Assembly (NCBI RefSeq): GCF_025766255.1
Contig: NW_026516718.1
Coordinates: 225,829-289,828 of the forward strand
Reading direction: 5' to 3'
DNA from: Zychaea mexicana
Lineage: Eukaryota; Mucoromycota; Mucoromycetes; Mucorales; Lichtheimiaceae
Length of the DNA stretch: 64,000 nucleotides
Shown: positions 23,671 through 37,648 of the stretch, one piece after another
Position numbering within the stretch: the stretch's first letter is position 1
How the letters are laid out: each line of letters starts with the position of its first letter
Notes under the pieces: generated by a model
What the model was told of the DNA's origin: nothing
Databases searched by the model: none
What the model saw: only the letters and a program-made list of their open reading frames with translations
Translations under genes and position numbers: made by a program

Positions 23671-26600
23671 AAGTAGACTGCTTTAGTTATGAAGGCAGTA
23701 TATCAGTTGCTACCGAGTCGTTGTACCAGCAGTATTTATAGCTGTAGCGGAAAAAGTGGACATACATTATTTACAGTAAATCACCGCAGTAAAGAATATT
23801 GCTGCTTGAAAGCTTCTTTATTAGCGCCACGAAAAGAAGAACCTGTTTTGTCCTTCCACCTTATCATGTTAATATGTCGGATTGGTCTTTGATTCGATTG
23901 CTCTTAATTGGTTCCAATAATGCAGTTTTTTTTAGAGTTGTCATAGGTGAAAAAAATATAACAATGTAGGTTAATGTTTGATTCAAGAACAAGTACTACG
24001 GAACATGTTTTAAAGCCCATACCCATCAGATTTCTATTCAGGGCCGCGTCTTAAATGAACTCAGTTTGCAACAAGATACTCACAAGCTGCTTCACAAACC
24101 ATGTCTCTTTAAATCCTTCTAATAATATTAACAGAACCACATCTTTTAAAGTAAAGTTACTTCCCCTATGTTATCGGGTTTGAAAGCCGCGCCATATTTT
24201 AGTCGGTTATAAAATGGTTTGATTTTGTGAGAAGAAGAAGTAAAATTTAAAACTGTCAAACGGCGATAAGATGGAGATAATGTAGTATGTGTATACTGCT
24301 ATATCGCAATACATAGGAATATGACTAAGTAGAAGAAAGAAGAAACAAGGGAAAGCTTATCAGTCGGAAGAGCGTTTCAGCTTGCCTTCAAATGTCCAGC
24401 TTGACAGCTCAGAAGAAATATCTTTACATGCTGTCGAAGTATGTCGTCTCAGCGAGGCTGCCAGCGCGACCCCGGGTGAGGAAGAGCAAGAGCCACTGTA
24501 GAAACCTTAAGCCGAGATCGCAGTATGTACTGTAAAACAGTGTTCATATAAGATACCAGGTGCTCGTAATCTATTCTATAATGTTGTTGGTGTTTCCAAT
24601 CATCCGCATATTTGGATTTAGGGTGCAACGCATCGTCCTTATCGAAAATTCGAAAGCTCGAATTTGCTATCCACTTTATGCACAATGAGTATGCTAATTT
24701 AAAGTGCGCTATTCAAATGCATATTGCATCAAAAAGTGAGCATAACTTACCAATTGTCGCTTCGCGACATCGCAAGCTTTCTAAAGCAATCGCCCATGTG
24801 CTTTAAAAGATTAGTCCAGTGCTCTGGTATTAAGTCTCAACATGTTTGATCGTTCCACCCAGATAAAGAGTTGGAGCGAAGCCTCACTCACTAGGTTTCC
24901 GTAACATAATGTTACTTAGTCTTCAGAGTCGACAACTCTCCATGAGAAAGCGAGCGTTTCACCATATCATCGCGTGTCCTCCTATTCAGACCGATTACAC
25001 TCGTCGTAGGTTTCCATCACGATTGACTCCGTCAGAAAGTTTTGGCAACCTCGCAGAACGGAGTAGAAGCGTTGGCAACCGCAGCAATTTTGATCGACCC
25101 AAGTGGATGGCATCATTTTGATGCTCAACCGTACACACGCATAAAAAACCATGTCCCTTGTAAAAAGGAATTACCGGTTCCACTTTGTTCATGTTAAAGT
25201 CGACCGTGTCATGCGATGTGTTAGCTGTGTAATGCCCAAGAAGATACAACCCCACATTTTCTCTCTATGAAGTATATGTATCTCTTGCTCGTCCTTCATC
25301 AGCAGCGTGATCGCATAATATAGCACAAGCACCTTCATATTTCATAAAACAGCTTATTCTAATATGTTTTAATTTTGGTATTTGTGTGTGTGGCACTATT
25401 ATCTGATCAGTAAAAGTGAGAACAAAAAGCTGAAGGAAAAATTGTTCTAAGTATTTAAGGCGATTCAAAGAGAGGTATAACAGTTTGTTAAAATGTGGCA
25501 ACAGAGGAAAGTACGCGTGCCTGGGTGAGCCGTGCAGTATTTATGTATAAACATATATCGTAATAAACCTTCGTTATGTTATGCTCCTTCTCATTGTATT
25601 TCTTTCTGCTAGCTCTGAAATTGGATTTTCCTCAATAGAGCCAAATATCATAAAGCAATAGATTTTCTGGGTTATTATGGCTACTAATATGCTAAGCCCA
25701 GTAAAGACAGTCAAGGGATATAATAGCATCCGAAAGATACAATTGCCGTTCGTAGCCGTTTACATCCTTTCGGACACTAGAACGACCTTCCAAGACCCTG
25801 AAAGGTCTCAAAGGTTTAAACGGTAATCTGAGAATTTGGATGATATCGTACACTTCATACGCATGAATCTCAACGCAGGGAAAAGAGGCCGGCCTTAAAA
25901 ATCATCACGTACACAGTATTGTAGTAGGCTGTTCGTAACTTCCACAGCTGCATTTAGCCCTTGTACAATTTTTCCAAGCTCTTTAGTGTACTTTTTGCCA
26001 GTTTTACTGATTTTTTCTTAGAAATGATATTTACGGAAAAGAAAACGTCATCGTTTCGTTGGCTAGAGCAAGGATCGAACACATCGGTGAAACGTTGCAC
26101 TTTAAAAGAGGAAGAGGGCATGATCATTATGGCACTATGTAGCACCAAGCTAATTTTAAATCAGAAGAAGTTTTTTTATTATTTGTCCGACATAGTAGTG
26201 TTCAAAGAAAGTGACTGAATGCCGATTTTGATACAAAAGGAACCAGAAGAAGTTGCCGCCGTTTGGGAAGTAAAAATAAAAATAACGTAATGGTAGTATG
26301 CTTGGCATATATATATATATATATATACCTTCATTCAATGCCCGGTATACCTTCTTCTTTTGTACTCTAGAAAGGGAAAGGACTCATTATAATAATGCAA
26401 TAATCCACTACTTATTCCTTCCACGTATTACCTAGTACTTGGTTAATTATATTCTCTCCCCCATTCTACCCAAAATGCATTTGTACGCTTTGCATGAGTG
26501 AGAAACAAAAGATCTACAGATACCGGATTCACCTGACTTTGAATTACCTTTGGAAAGATCGACCAGGCGAACTGTCCCTTTCTATTGTGGGTAAATCCCG

Positions 26601-26876
26601 TCTTACTGCAACAAATAAATTGTTCTGTGCTATCTTTACACCACATATTGCACACACCATCACTATCATCCCTTCAAGGTCGGAGTCTTTTCTATTATCT
26701 CTCCATTTATTGTAGCTTCTTGGAAAACACCCAACCAGAAGCGGCCATACATATATCCACCACTCTCTTTTAGTTTCTTCTCTTTCCCTCCGGCTGTTCA
26801 TCACTTCCGTGCTTCCCCCCATTTCTCCCTTCCACCATTCGCATGTGTATATACCTTCAAACGACATATATATAAT
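23671..26876. other. AT-rich region, no supported gene
   Basis: No recognised gene. Minus-strand frames at 24449-24685 and 24995-25255 have protein-like composition but stops lie between them and I cannot name them; they may be further transposon debris. A TA microsatellite lies at 26308-26329. The last 150 bp, with TATATATA just before the start codon at 26877, are the promoter of the next gene. Confidence 0.4.
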
Positions 26877-29800
26877 ATGGAGCATTCCAACAGTAACTCG
26901 TCATCGGATCACAACGACGCTCCAGCAGTAACGACAACGACGGTTTCCCGAGATGATCTCTTAACTGACGCACCACCAGTGACGGAATTATCTACCAAAC
27001 ACAACCAAATCTCCCGCAATTACGATATGCTTACTTCGAACAGCGTTTTAAGAGACAACAACGATGCCGGTGTCGTTTCTAGTAGCGACGACAACGACGA
27101 CGACGGTTGCTATAGTGACAAAGATAAAAAAGCCCCTGTCAACAATCCAGCTGTGATAGCTCCGCGCCCAGAAGGAGGCAAATGTACCACGACGACGACT
27201 GCTGGCGAGGAGAAAGACGGTAAAAATACTAATGGTTGCGCGGGCCAACACAACAGCACCAGCAGCAACGTTGCACAAATTGAACAACCCCCATCACCTC
27301 CGATAACATTGTTGTCATCTTCGACTCTTGCTGTTGTTGGTGCTGATGAGAAATCAGATGCTGAAACGTCTACACCAACAACAGTACTCACAGAAGCTTC
27401 GTTGGCGAAGCAAAATGAAATGATGGCCGAGCAAGATGCAAAGCCATCGGCCATCCCTGTATCGTCATCCAACGCCATCCGTGCCTGGGCAGCTACGCTT
27501 CCGGAGATCCCTGACTCTGTGCAGCATACCCCTATGGGTCCGTCACATATATTCGAGCTCCAATCGTCGCCGACGCCATCACCACACCACCGTCAAGACT
27601 CTAATGAAGAGAACTGCAGTGATGGAAAGACTTATGATGATGAAGATGCGCATGATAGCCCTGAACCCCAGATACAAGAAACCAAAGACGTGTTTACTGA
27701 TACACAAAAAATCGCATACGTTGGTCTGTGCGCAGTGACCAGTCTCGAGGTCGTTCATGATCTCCAGGGAAAAGACTTTACGTATGCACGGATGAGTGCG
27801 GACAACTGGCAACGAAAGCTGATGAGAACGATATACATGCACATGGATATTTCACCAGAAGGTAAGTAAATCCTTATATAAACAAGATGTGTTGGGAGAA
27901 GGAAAAGAAAATTAGGAGGGAATTAACGTGTGTTGCACGGATCTAACCGTTCTTTTCATTGGGTCCAAAGAAAGGAAAATGATTGAATCCCTTGCTCGAC
28001 ATGATATCCGGCCTACCGATTTGGTCCATCAGTTTACGGCACAGGGAGAAACCACGACTGTCAATATGGGAGGCTATCAGGAAGTCCAACAGCCTCGACA
28101 ACCCAAGAAGCAGGATGACTTGCAGCAACAAACTGATAAGGAGTCACGGCAACAGCAGCATAATTCCCCAGGAAAAGGGTCTAGATCAAGTACGGAAACA
28201 AAGAAAGAGCCGGTAGAACAATCGTCATCAGCACGTGCAACTACAAGTCGACCGACCTCCCCAGTAATTAACAGCACAGAAACTCAACAAGAAAAAACAG
28301 AAAAGATGTCGATAGAAAAGAACTCTGAAAGTGATCACGACGACGATGATGATACCGTTGCGGACAATAATAACAGCAACATAAACAGCATAGCCCAAGA
28401 ATCTGCATCAACAAGCGATAACGAAAAAACTGAATCTTCCGATAGTAAACATAATGATAACAACATGAGAAAACCATTAGAGTCACCACCCGCAAGCACA
28501 AACCCTCAACAACGACAATCCTCCAGCTCCACTACAGCGCCCTCTGATACCCCAAACTCTGCTGCTGGTGCAGGAGCAACATCCGTGTTATCATCGTCCT
28601 CATCACCACCATCCTCCTCGTCTTCATGCAGCGAAACAAACAATACGGCCGAAGCAGCAGCAGCAGCAGCAGCAAATGGCGTGGACGGGCAATTTGTAAT
28701 CGACTTGCGTTGGACGGTCATGTGCGACCTATTCCTTCTCTGCTTGAGCGCCGAAAACTACGATACACGCTCCCGAGTGTTTATTGCTCGCATGGCCTCC
28801 TATCTTGAATTAGATTGGTTCCAGGTGATCGGCTTTGAGAAGCGCATTACGGTACATCTAATGCAGAACGCAGGGGCTGCTTGGGAAACAGAGACTGTTA
28901 CGAGTGTCGCCACAACGCAGACAAACATGACGGATATGGTCGAAGTATCTGTTAGAAATGAAGTCGAGCGTAAGAGCCGTAACAAGCAAAGACGCAAAAA
29001 ACGTTACATCATGATTGGTCTGGCAACTATTGGAGGCGGTTTGATTCTCGGTTTAAGCGCAGGTCTAATGGCGCCAGTCATTGCAGGCGGTATTGGTACC
29101 ATTCTTACAACCGTGGGTGTTACGGGAACATCCGGTTTCTTGGGAGGAACTGCTGGTATCGCTTTGATTACTGGTGGTGCTACCGCTGCTGGTGGAGGTA
29201 AAATTACAGACGAATAAGTTTGTTTTGTTTTTGTGTGCTTTTCAATTTGCATTTGATGTTGATAAGTTCCATGTTTTTTTATCTTGCGCTACGGATTTAC
29301 ACCTTAACACCCAGGCATTGGAGGTAAGCACATAAATATGAGATCAAATAATCTATACTCATTCTAGATATACTAAATAACTCAATATTGCCATCAATTA
29401 CTAGCTCGAAGTATGAAAAAGCGAATGAAGATGATTAATACATTTGAATTCTCGCCCGTCACCGTTGATGAGAGTGTTAGCTGTATTGTGAGCATATCAG
29501 GGTAACTACATTGCGCAATTCCTTGATTTCCCACCTGGAAACAGAAATTAATCCAGTGCTTTTCTATAGATGGCTGCCGAAAGGAGCAACCAAAGATACA
29601 GCTGCATTGCCTTTCAGTACGCTCGATTCTATTATGGGCGATCATTATACATTGTATTGGGATCCAGAAATGCTTGAAGCGCTGGGCAGTGCGTTCAAGA
29701 TTTTTGCCACAGAAGCCGTTGCATTTTCGATCCAACAAGCGTTGGCGCATACCATCATGGGCGCACTCCTGGCTGGTCTCGCATGGCCGCTCGCGCTTAC

Positions 29801-31326
29801 CAAACTTGGCTACCTTGTTGATAATCCGTGGAACAACGGTCTTGATCGTGCCAGGCTGGCAGGGTTGATTCTTGCCGACTCGCTCATGAACAGAAACCTA
29901 GGTGCCCGCCCGGTGACTTTGGTAGGCTACTCGTTAGGTGCTCGTGTCATTTTCTACTGCCTGCTGGAACTTGCGCGGGTCAATGCATACGGTCTGGTGG
30001 AGAATGTCGCTTTATTTGGTACACCTGTAAACGCTTCTAAAACACAGTGGAAAGAGTGCACAACGGTGGTTGCTGGTCGCTTTATCAATGGTTATGCAAC
30101 AAGCGATTGGCTACTTGGATTCTTGTTTCGTGCCTCCACAGCCGGTCTAGGCAACGTGGCAGGGTTGCGGCCTTTACAACATATCGAAGGCAATAGGGTT
30201 CAGAACGTGGATTGCACAGATCTTGTCAAGGGTCACTTGAGCTATCGTCTGGCAATGCCCAAGCTTCTGAAGCGTGCTGGTTTTGTGGTCACATCAGAGG
30301 AGTTGCCAGATCCTGTGAAGGAAAGTGAAGAAGTTGAAGATGAGTTTGTCATTGACTTATCAGGTGCAAAGGTAAAAAAAAGCTTTTCTTTTGCAACTGC
30401 ATATATCCTACTGCGTTTGACTGACGTTTGTATGGATTCTGTTATTCAAAAAGGATCTAGAGCAGTTCCGCCCTGCAACAATGGTACGAGGTTCATCTGT
30501 ATCATCCTTGACGTCTGGCAAAGCTTCCATTCAATACCCACCACCAAAGACCAAATGCCATCCGCCACGGACGGCAGCAGAAGTAGCACAACAGCAGCAG
30601 GAGCAACAACAAAGAGAACAAGAACAACAAGAACAGTCTTCACCATCACCACCACAACAATCGCAGCAAGAATCCTCACAGCAACAGCAATCCCCCGAAC
30701 AGTCACCTAAGATTACCTTTACTGCTTCTTCATTGCCTATCGATTCGCCCAAATCCTCCATGTCTATGTACCACCTTACAGACGATACCGCCATACTCCA
30801 GCAACAACAAGAACAACAACACCACCACCAAGCATGTGTAGCACAAAAGCAAAATTCCGGCAGTGAAGACAAGACACTTGTTGACGGTGTATCCGATCAA
30901 GACATCATTGCAGATATTATTGCTAAAGCAGCAGCAGTGTCTAAATCCTCCAACAACTACAGTTCGCTATCATCCGGAAGAGCATCCATAGCACAGCATC
31001 GCCCCGATTCCCCTACCATGACACAGTCATCCTCTGATACAACCGCGTCGATGCGGTTCTCAGCTGCCGTCGAAGACAACAGCAACACCAGTGCGCCATC
31101 GCGGCGCTCAATATCATCTTCTTCACTTTTCAGCAAATCATTGCTATTTAACAAAAACAGGAAGAAATCAAGTGAAGAACAAGGCCAGCAAGAGCTTTCT
31201 GAAGCAGGCATAGAAGTCAAAGAGCTGAAGAGTACATTGGGACGGATGGTTGTACCAGAAGATGTCGTCAATCCGATGCCCAAGTTCAGTTTAGAAAAAC
31301 CTAACTTTGCACGCGTCAACCGGTGA
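26877..31326 (+). CDS. DUF726/TMCO4-like membrane-associated alpha/beta-hydrolase
   Basis: Six exons, 26877-27861, 27971-29197, 29315-29323 (9 nt), 29405-29501, 29570-30371 and 30454-31326, give 1330 residues. The N-terminal 640 residues are mostly low-complexity (Ser, Thr, Asn, Asp, Gln), broken by two conserved blocks near 270-350 and 600-660. A Gly-rich hydrophobic hairpin at about 674-740 carries MIGLATIGGGLILGL. The hydrolase core follows, with the nucleophile elbow GYSLGAR at about 892-898 inside TLVGYSLGARVIFYCL. The last 290 residues are Gln/Ser-rich. Yeast Mil1 and human TMCO4 belong to this family, which is linked to Golgi membranes and clathrin adaptors but has no settled enzyme activity. 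The 9-nt exon restores the conserved GGGIG stretch and keeps phase on both sides. Confidence 0.88.
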
Positions 31327-34300
31327 AAAGGCATAATAAAGTCGTTTTTTCTTTTTTCTCTTTTCCTGCTCCAATAAAAAATATACATTTGTTTGTGTGG
31401 AATACAACTTAAACTCGTGAACATCATTATGTCGCCGATGAATGACGAGCTCGTAAGGAGACAGCAACATTTGTTGATGTACACAAACAAGAAAGAAAGA
31501 AAAGGGGAGGAAAAATAGGTGTTGTGGCGTAAATGATGGCTCATTCTTTGGATTTGAACACTCCCATTGCGTTTGAAATTGAAAAGCGAGAGATATCTTG
31601 TAAAATGGCAAAGGAACTGTCTTATTGCCACTAGTCGACGAAATGCTTGTGCTCAAGAGCAACATGAGTAGTTGTATTACTTACATACAGTCGCGAATAA
31701 TATAACCTTCTGTGGAGAATATAGTAAATAGGGGCGAACGTGGCGAAATCCCTGATGGGCGTTTTGCGTATACAAAGATTATTCATTCCAAGAAAAAAAA
31801 ATAAAAGACGAAAAGTATCATCCTTACTCGTAATGTAATTTGACAGTAGAGCGTGGACTTATCAAACTTTTTTCATCGTATAAATAACTGAACTTACACA
31901 TAAAAGCCCTGGCGATCATAAAGGAAGGAGTGTAGTACATTACAATGAAGTGGGATACCAAAATCGTGACGCCTAAACTACACGTTCACCATAGTGAAAC
32001 AAGAAAAAACAAGTTAAACGTTTCTGATCAGAAAACATCCTCTCTTGGTATCTATGTCAGAGGCGGAAACAGCAAGTGATTCGCAGATGTTCTCTTCAGG
32101 GAAAGAGAATAAAAAAGCTAATGTTTTTCCCACTCTTATTTTTTCCATACAGTGTTTGCATTCATGGCTTTTGAAAGTGGTTGACAGCATGTGCAAAGAG
32201 CCAAAGAGGTGTAATAAAAAGTAGTTGAAACGCAGGTGCAGCTGGCCAGCCTGCAAAGAGCCTCCGTAAACGTGGATGAAGTGACCAAGGCTACTACGAA
32301 CCGCCTCGTTAATGCAATCCAGCACGTCATTATCACCTGATAAAGCTGAATGAAGACAGTTTATTGTAGATGTAACAGAGATGAAGATGTTATTTATAGC
32401 AGTAATGGTAGTAGTAGTAGCAGTAGCCGTAAGCGGTAGTTGTACCTAGGGGATAAAATTAGGTGGTGGGCTTTGCGCAATACTTGCAAGAAAGGGTTTG
32501 AAAATACATCAGAAAAAAAGCTAGGTATATACCAAGAAAAGAATTAGAAGGACGGAGAAGGCCAATCGGACTATGGTACTGTACATGAGCATCTTGCGTC
32601 AATTTCTTATCATCAAGCTGCCTGAAGTTTAGCGATGCGGCGGGTCGACATTGGCGGGCGCAGTAGAGGTGCTGCAACAGCGCGAGCACGGACAAGGCAA
32701 ACCATTTTAAGGGCAGCAGGGATTGAGCATGCAAAGTTATCGCGCGCTATAGGATACCTTAGTACTTGTCAATTGGCGGCGCAAGCAAGCAGCATGAAAA
32801 CGATTGCCCTTGTGCTCTGTAAATCGTCTTATAGCATGGTATTTTCCATCAATGATGCATCCACGCTCGTCCTACACGGATTGTGCGAGTGAGACACCAC
32901 CAGAGTTGCTCATTTCTTTGTAAGATGTTAGTGGAAGCTGCAGTTGCCGTTCATGCTGCTGTTTGCTCGTTGTTGCAGTGTCGACGGCGGTGGTATGTAG
33001 CGCTAATGTGGTTTTCAGTGCTGTGTCATCAGAGTTGCTTTTCTGTGAGCCGTATCCCTTTCGACCATGTCAATCTTGGCTCTGGCGGGCAAGGCACGAA
33101 CCAAGCATTGATTGTTGGATTTTTGCGGACGTTATATGCAAGTTCTGCCTTAGTTTGCTTTTTCTCGACGTCGTCCTTCGTATATATTATCATTTGCCGG
33201 AAGCTCCAAATGAGTTGTACGTTCGAAAGGAAGCTCATGTTTCAGGGCAAAACCGGGTACTGCATTTTATCCTTAAACTTTATTCACTCGTGTGGCATGG
33301 CCTACTGGATAACTGGCAATGATATTTTGCAGATACATGCCTGCCAGTCATAAAGCTCAACTATATATTTAGCTCCCTTAAAAAAGTGCATTTTGTCAAC
33401 TCTGTTTTCTATGCATTGATGGTTATACATACATAACGGCTACTATAAAGAAATCGTAGAACCTTGGTGTTTTAAACTCTTTAAGAACGTTCAAAATCGG
33501 ACAATACAGCTTTATGCAACAACAACTCACTGATAGTCGCTTGGCTCGTGCAGCGAGCACTTTGTGTGGGCTTTCACCTAAATGTTGAGTCAAAGATGAG
33601 GTAATAAGCGGTGCAATGTTTCTCCGATTCTCTCCTAACGCTGCACGCTGTTCATCTTTCACTTACATCACAAAGATGTGTTGCAAGAAAGTGGTCACAA
33701 TGTCTATTAGTATCATCATAGCTGGATGCATATGGTCACGACTCGGTTAAAAGTTTAATGGTAAATCAAGTTGTACTAAGTCGCATGGTTGTACGCCGGG
33801 ATGTGCCAAAGGCGCCCACGTTTATACAAAGGAGAAATTGTACCAAGAGCAGAGGAAACGGCAACAGAATATGAATTTGGGTAGAGATAAGCAAAGGCGA
33901 ACAAAGCCTAGATGCGTAATATACAGTTATTGTTTGCTTTCTTTCATCGTATATACACAATTATCGAAGGAAGTGAATCACAAACTTTTATTATGAATGA
34001 TAAAATTATCACCGTTGACAAATTATGATTAGAGAAAGGCAAAGTAGTTTCGTCGCGAAGCAAAGCGTCTACTATGTGGTACCTGATACTGTAGCTTCAA
34101 CCCTGTTTAGTTCCATATTCAGAAAGTTAAGTTAGCTATAATATGTAATAGATGGCGACAAAAAGAAGTAGGAAAGGGCATAAATACTGCCACCAAAGAG
34201 TTTTAGTATCTAGAATTATATATATTCTACAATTTGAAGGATTCCCTGGGTTTAAGCAGGGTTTAATATGCTGAAGATATCTCTTCGGGCACTTTTAAAG

Positions 34301-34545
34301 ATAAAAAGGAGACATACATTGCAGTGGTGTATAGTAATCGTTTGATAATATAGAAACAGTGCTATGGCGGTAGTCGTGGTGACGAGGCTAGGAGAGAGGA
34401 GGGAGAAGGAATGTGAAAGCAAAAATGATGGTAATAGGGTAGTGATATCAATGTATATATAACAAAGGAAGGGAAGGAAAAGAACTAGTTTGTATGTAGA
34501 GGATTGTATGTACACAACATATGGGGAGCGGCGAGGAGTCTTTCT
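31327..34545. other. Convergent intergenic region, 3.2 kb
   Basis: No gene is supported. A few minus-strand frames (32014-32325, 32459-32734, 33029-33238) look protein-like but have no recognised domain and no convincing splice links. A GTA-rich microsatellite lies near 32408-32430. Its size is unusual for two convergent genes here, so decayed inserts are possible. Confidence 0.4.
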
Positions 34546-36978
34546 TTAATAATGAGGATGATGATAGCGATCGTCATCTTCTTTCCAGATCAAAGTAGAT
34601 CCGTCCTCGGCCAAAACGGTCTTGCGATCCAGAATATCTTGAATTTTCTCTCTGACGCCTCGCTTCCCACGGCTTCCTTTGACAAACCAGTCCATGACTT
34701 CGGCCTTTGTTTTTAACCGCCCGCTATTCGTGTTCCCCTCCTGTGGTTGAAACTCGGAGCCCTCGCCAGTGATAGACAGCCGCACTTCATTTTCAGAGGG
34801 CAGGGCGTATCGGGCATAAGGGTATTGGCGCATATCCAGATTGGACAAGAAAGTGAGGTCGTTGGGCGATGGCCTGCTGAAATACAATTGGTCGATTTCA
34901 TGATCAGAGATATGAAGTGGATCCCATTGCGGTTTTCGTCGTGGTTTGCTGAGGAAGGAGGAGTCGACGCCTTGGTCAAAGTCTCTGGTCACCATGAACT
35001 TTTGGACAAGATCGAATTCCATTTTTAGACTTTCACAGAGGGTCATCGAATGGCGCGCTTTGCGTAGTGCTTTTAGAGTGACTTTGAGGCTCGTGGGTGA
35101 GGTCGATAGGAGCTTTTGTCGTGTTTCTCGGATCCATGCCGTTGATTTTTCGCGGTCGAGTGCAGCGAGTATTTCATCAATCGAATTGTATCGGAAGCAT
35201 CTGTAAGAAATAGCTCGTCAGTTATATAGCTTGCGAAATTGAAGAAATTACAAGGTACCTGTCGATCGTCTGGCGCATCGATTGTGGCATGCCTATTTTA
35301 TCGGCCGACAAAGGTTCCACAAACTCTTCAATCACCCGATGGATGATCTCGTGGTCGGATGTTTCAAGATCAATGAGCCTGTCCTCCAACGCCCCTAATC
35401 GTACAGACGGTACATAGTGTGTCGCAATGCCCGTATAGCTAAAAAGGCACCCATAATCAAGTATTAGTCATATCCGCTCGTCTGTTTCTCCCCCTTCAAT
35501 GTGGCATGGTTCATCATGGCGTCATCAACTCACAATGTATCAACTCCTTCTACCCGACTCCCTGTCAATGCCAGGTAAGTTCCAATTTCCCCGTCCAATT
35601 TGGATAGGAAGAAGCTAGCTCCTGAGCTGGGACACAAGCCAATGCCTGCCTCTGGCGTTGCAAAGATGGTTCGTTCTGTGGCAATGCGAAATGGTCCATG
35701 AGCGAATAAACCTATTGCTCCACCCACTATTCATCCCAAAAGGTTGGATTTTTCTCAGTTGGTATGTATCCCAGAAGTACAGCTTTCGCATCAATCCGAA
35801 GTTGCCATTCATGTTTGTGCCAACTTACAAGCATAGCCATCCAGCAAGGTGATATAAGGAGTTTGCAATGTCGAAATCATTTGGGCCAGCCGAAACTTTT
35901 CTTGGAAAAAGTGCAAAGAATCCGGATCCTTTGACCTGACTTTGAGAAGGATATCTAAACATGATGTTGGTAACGTAAGATTTCGCTGATCCACTTTGCA
36001 TCAAACCCCCGGTCTCCCGCCCCTTTTGCTGACTTGTATATATAAGCTTTCTCTCTCTCTCTCTCTCGCTCTTTCTTTCGTCATCAACCCCCTTCCGCCA
36101 TTTATTGTTTATTGTTTGCATACCTAATATATCATCTCCGGCACAGAACCTCCCATCGCCCACGCCCTCAACTAGAATGAACTTTGCTAGCTTGGAAACA
36201 TCCCATGCCTAAAAGAACGTAAAGTGGGTCGTTATGAGGTCATCCCGTCTGATAGCTGTATCCACCCAATTTATACAACAAAAGCCGATGCACTATCATC
36301 GTCATCATCCTTTCTCCCCCCCCTTTTACCTTTAATTGTGGAGTCATGTTCCGAACCATTGTCAGGGTCAGTGCATTTAGCTTTTCTGGTCGATTCAATA
36401 TAAACATTCGCGCACCGAGCACTTTTCTATGCAAAACATGCGTCTACATGGTCGAAATTATATACAAGGTTAATAAGGTTTCCAGAAAACAATAAACAAA
36501 AAGTGGTATCATTCCTGCAAATACACCCCCGCTACTTTATTTTTTTATTATTTTGTTTACCTGTGGCATGTCTGCTTCAGATATTATTCGTTCTGTCGAT
36601 AACTATTCATAATAATGTCAGCATTGATAGTCAATGAAAGAAAAGACTAATTTAAAAAAGCAAGTTCCGAAGAGCAATTTATGAAAAAGGTTGAAAAGGG
36701 AAGAATAAAAGGGTAGAAAAAAAAAGTCATTCACTGTCATTTACCGTTTTCCTCGCCGGAAGTCTCTCCGAGTGAAGGTACCGTAAAGACTGGCATGCAC
36801 GAGGACTAATGAGTGCTGCAGGAATGGTAGGTGTTCGACATTTTAGCGTGGTAATAATAGTAGTAGTAGTAGTAGCAGTAATCGAACGGAGGAGGAGACG
36901 ATGACGATATCGTAAGGGAACAACAAAGAGAGTCCGACGCATTCCTAGTGCGTGCGGGCGAAGAATAAAAGTGGACAA
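34546..36978 (-). CDS. Mitochondrial enoyl-CoA hydratase family protein (3-hydroxyisobutyryl-CoA hydrolase/Ehd3-like)
   Basis: Minus strand, seven exons, 36978-36745, 36443-36330, 36208-36124, 35954-35829, 35726-35534, 35438-35259 and 35200-34546, give 528 residues. Exon 1 encodes an Arg/Leu/Ser/Thr-rich, acid-poor leader (MRRTLFVVPLRYRHRLLLRS), a strong mitochondrial targeting signal. The crotonase core follows: ARMFILNRPEKLNAL, GRFCAGDDI (oxyanion region), LDGYALGGAIGLFAHGPFR and TPEAGIGLCPSSGAS, then a helical C-terminal half. HIBCH enzymes release 3-hydroxyisobutyrate in valine breakdown, and yeast Ehd3 is also a mitoribosome protein (mS47). Here the Asp usual in GLFPDVGG is Ser, so activity is doubtful. 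The first intron (about 300 bp) is long for this genome and the start exon is inferred. A start at an in-frame ATGCCACAG inside that intron would give a form without the leader. Confidence 0.82.
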
Positions 36979-37648
36979 TAAGAAAATAGAAATAGGGGTG
37001 TGTGTGTGTGGGGGGGTTGGTAGTGGAGGGATGGGGAGTAGGAGAGAACAAGTGAGGAGAGGAGGAGCCTTTTTGTTTTAACGTGGGTCAAGTAAAAGCG
37101 TGCGTGCGTAAAAAATAGTGGAGAGTTTTTTTTTTTTTTTTTGCGTTCCAGTAAGGCAAGTCAGTCAGTCAGCCAGTCAGCCCAGCCGGTTCAGTCAGTT
37201 CAGTCAGTCGTGTGAAATGCGAGTTCTCCCGCAAAATGTGTGTGCGTGCGTTATATCATGCTAAAACTGAAATTACCCCCTTCAAAAACTCCGATGCGAG
37301 TGTCAATAAGTCAATTAGGCTGATAAGTCTACTTCACATGGCAAAGGAGAAGGACAAGGAGGAGGATTGTTTATTTCTTTGGGGTGTGTGGGAGGTTTAG
37401 TAGGAGAGGCAAAAGGACAAAGGAAGACTAGATCATAATGGATTATACATGTCGCATGAGAAATAAGAGAACAAGGCAGAAGCACAGACGAGTGTGTGTC
37501 GGGCGCAATTTAGATCCATGAATGACGTTTTGAATCGTTACACCAAGGCCACGCTCTCAATAATTGGCGGGGCCGTATTCGATTGGCTCTTGCTGATTGT
37601 CTGAACCTGCCATATGTGCAATCTTTGTCTTACATAACTAGAATCGGT

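Noticed and set aside
26050..26110. tRNA-like stretch with AAGGATCGAAC on the minus-strand sense
   Set aside because: The arms do not pair; no anticodon arm found.
32014..33353. Protein-like frames on both strands in the 3.2-kb intergenic space
   Set aside because: Short, no motif, no convincing introns; may be old mobile DNA.
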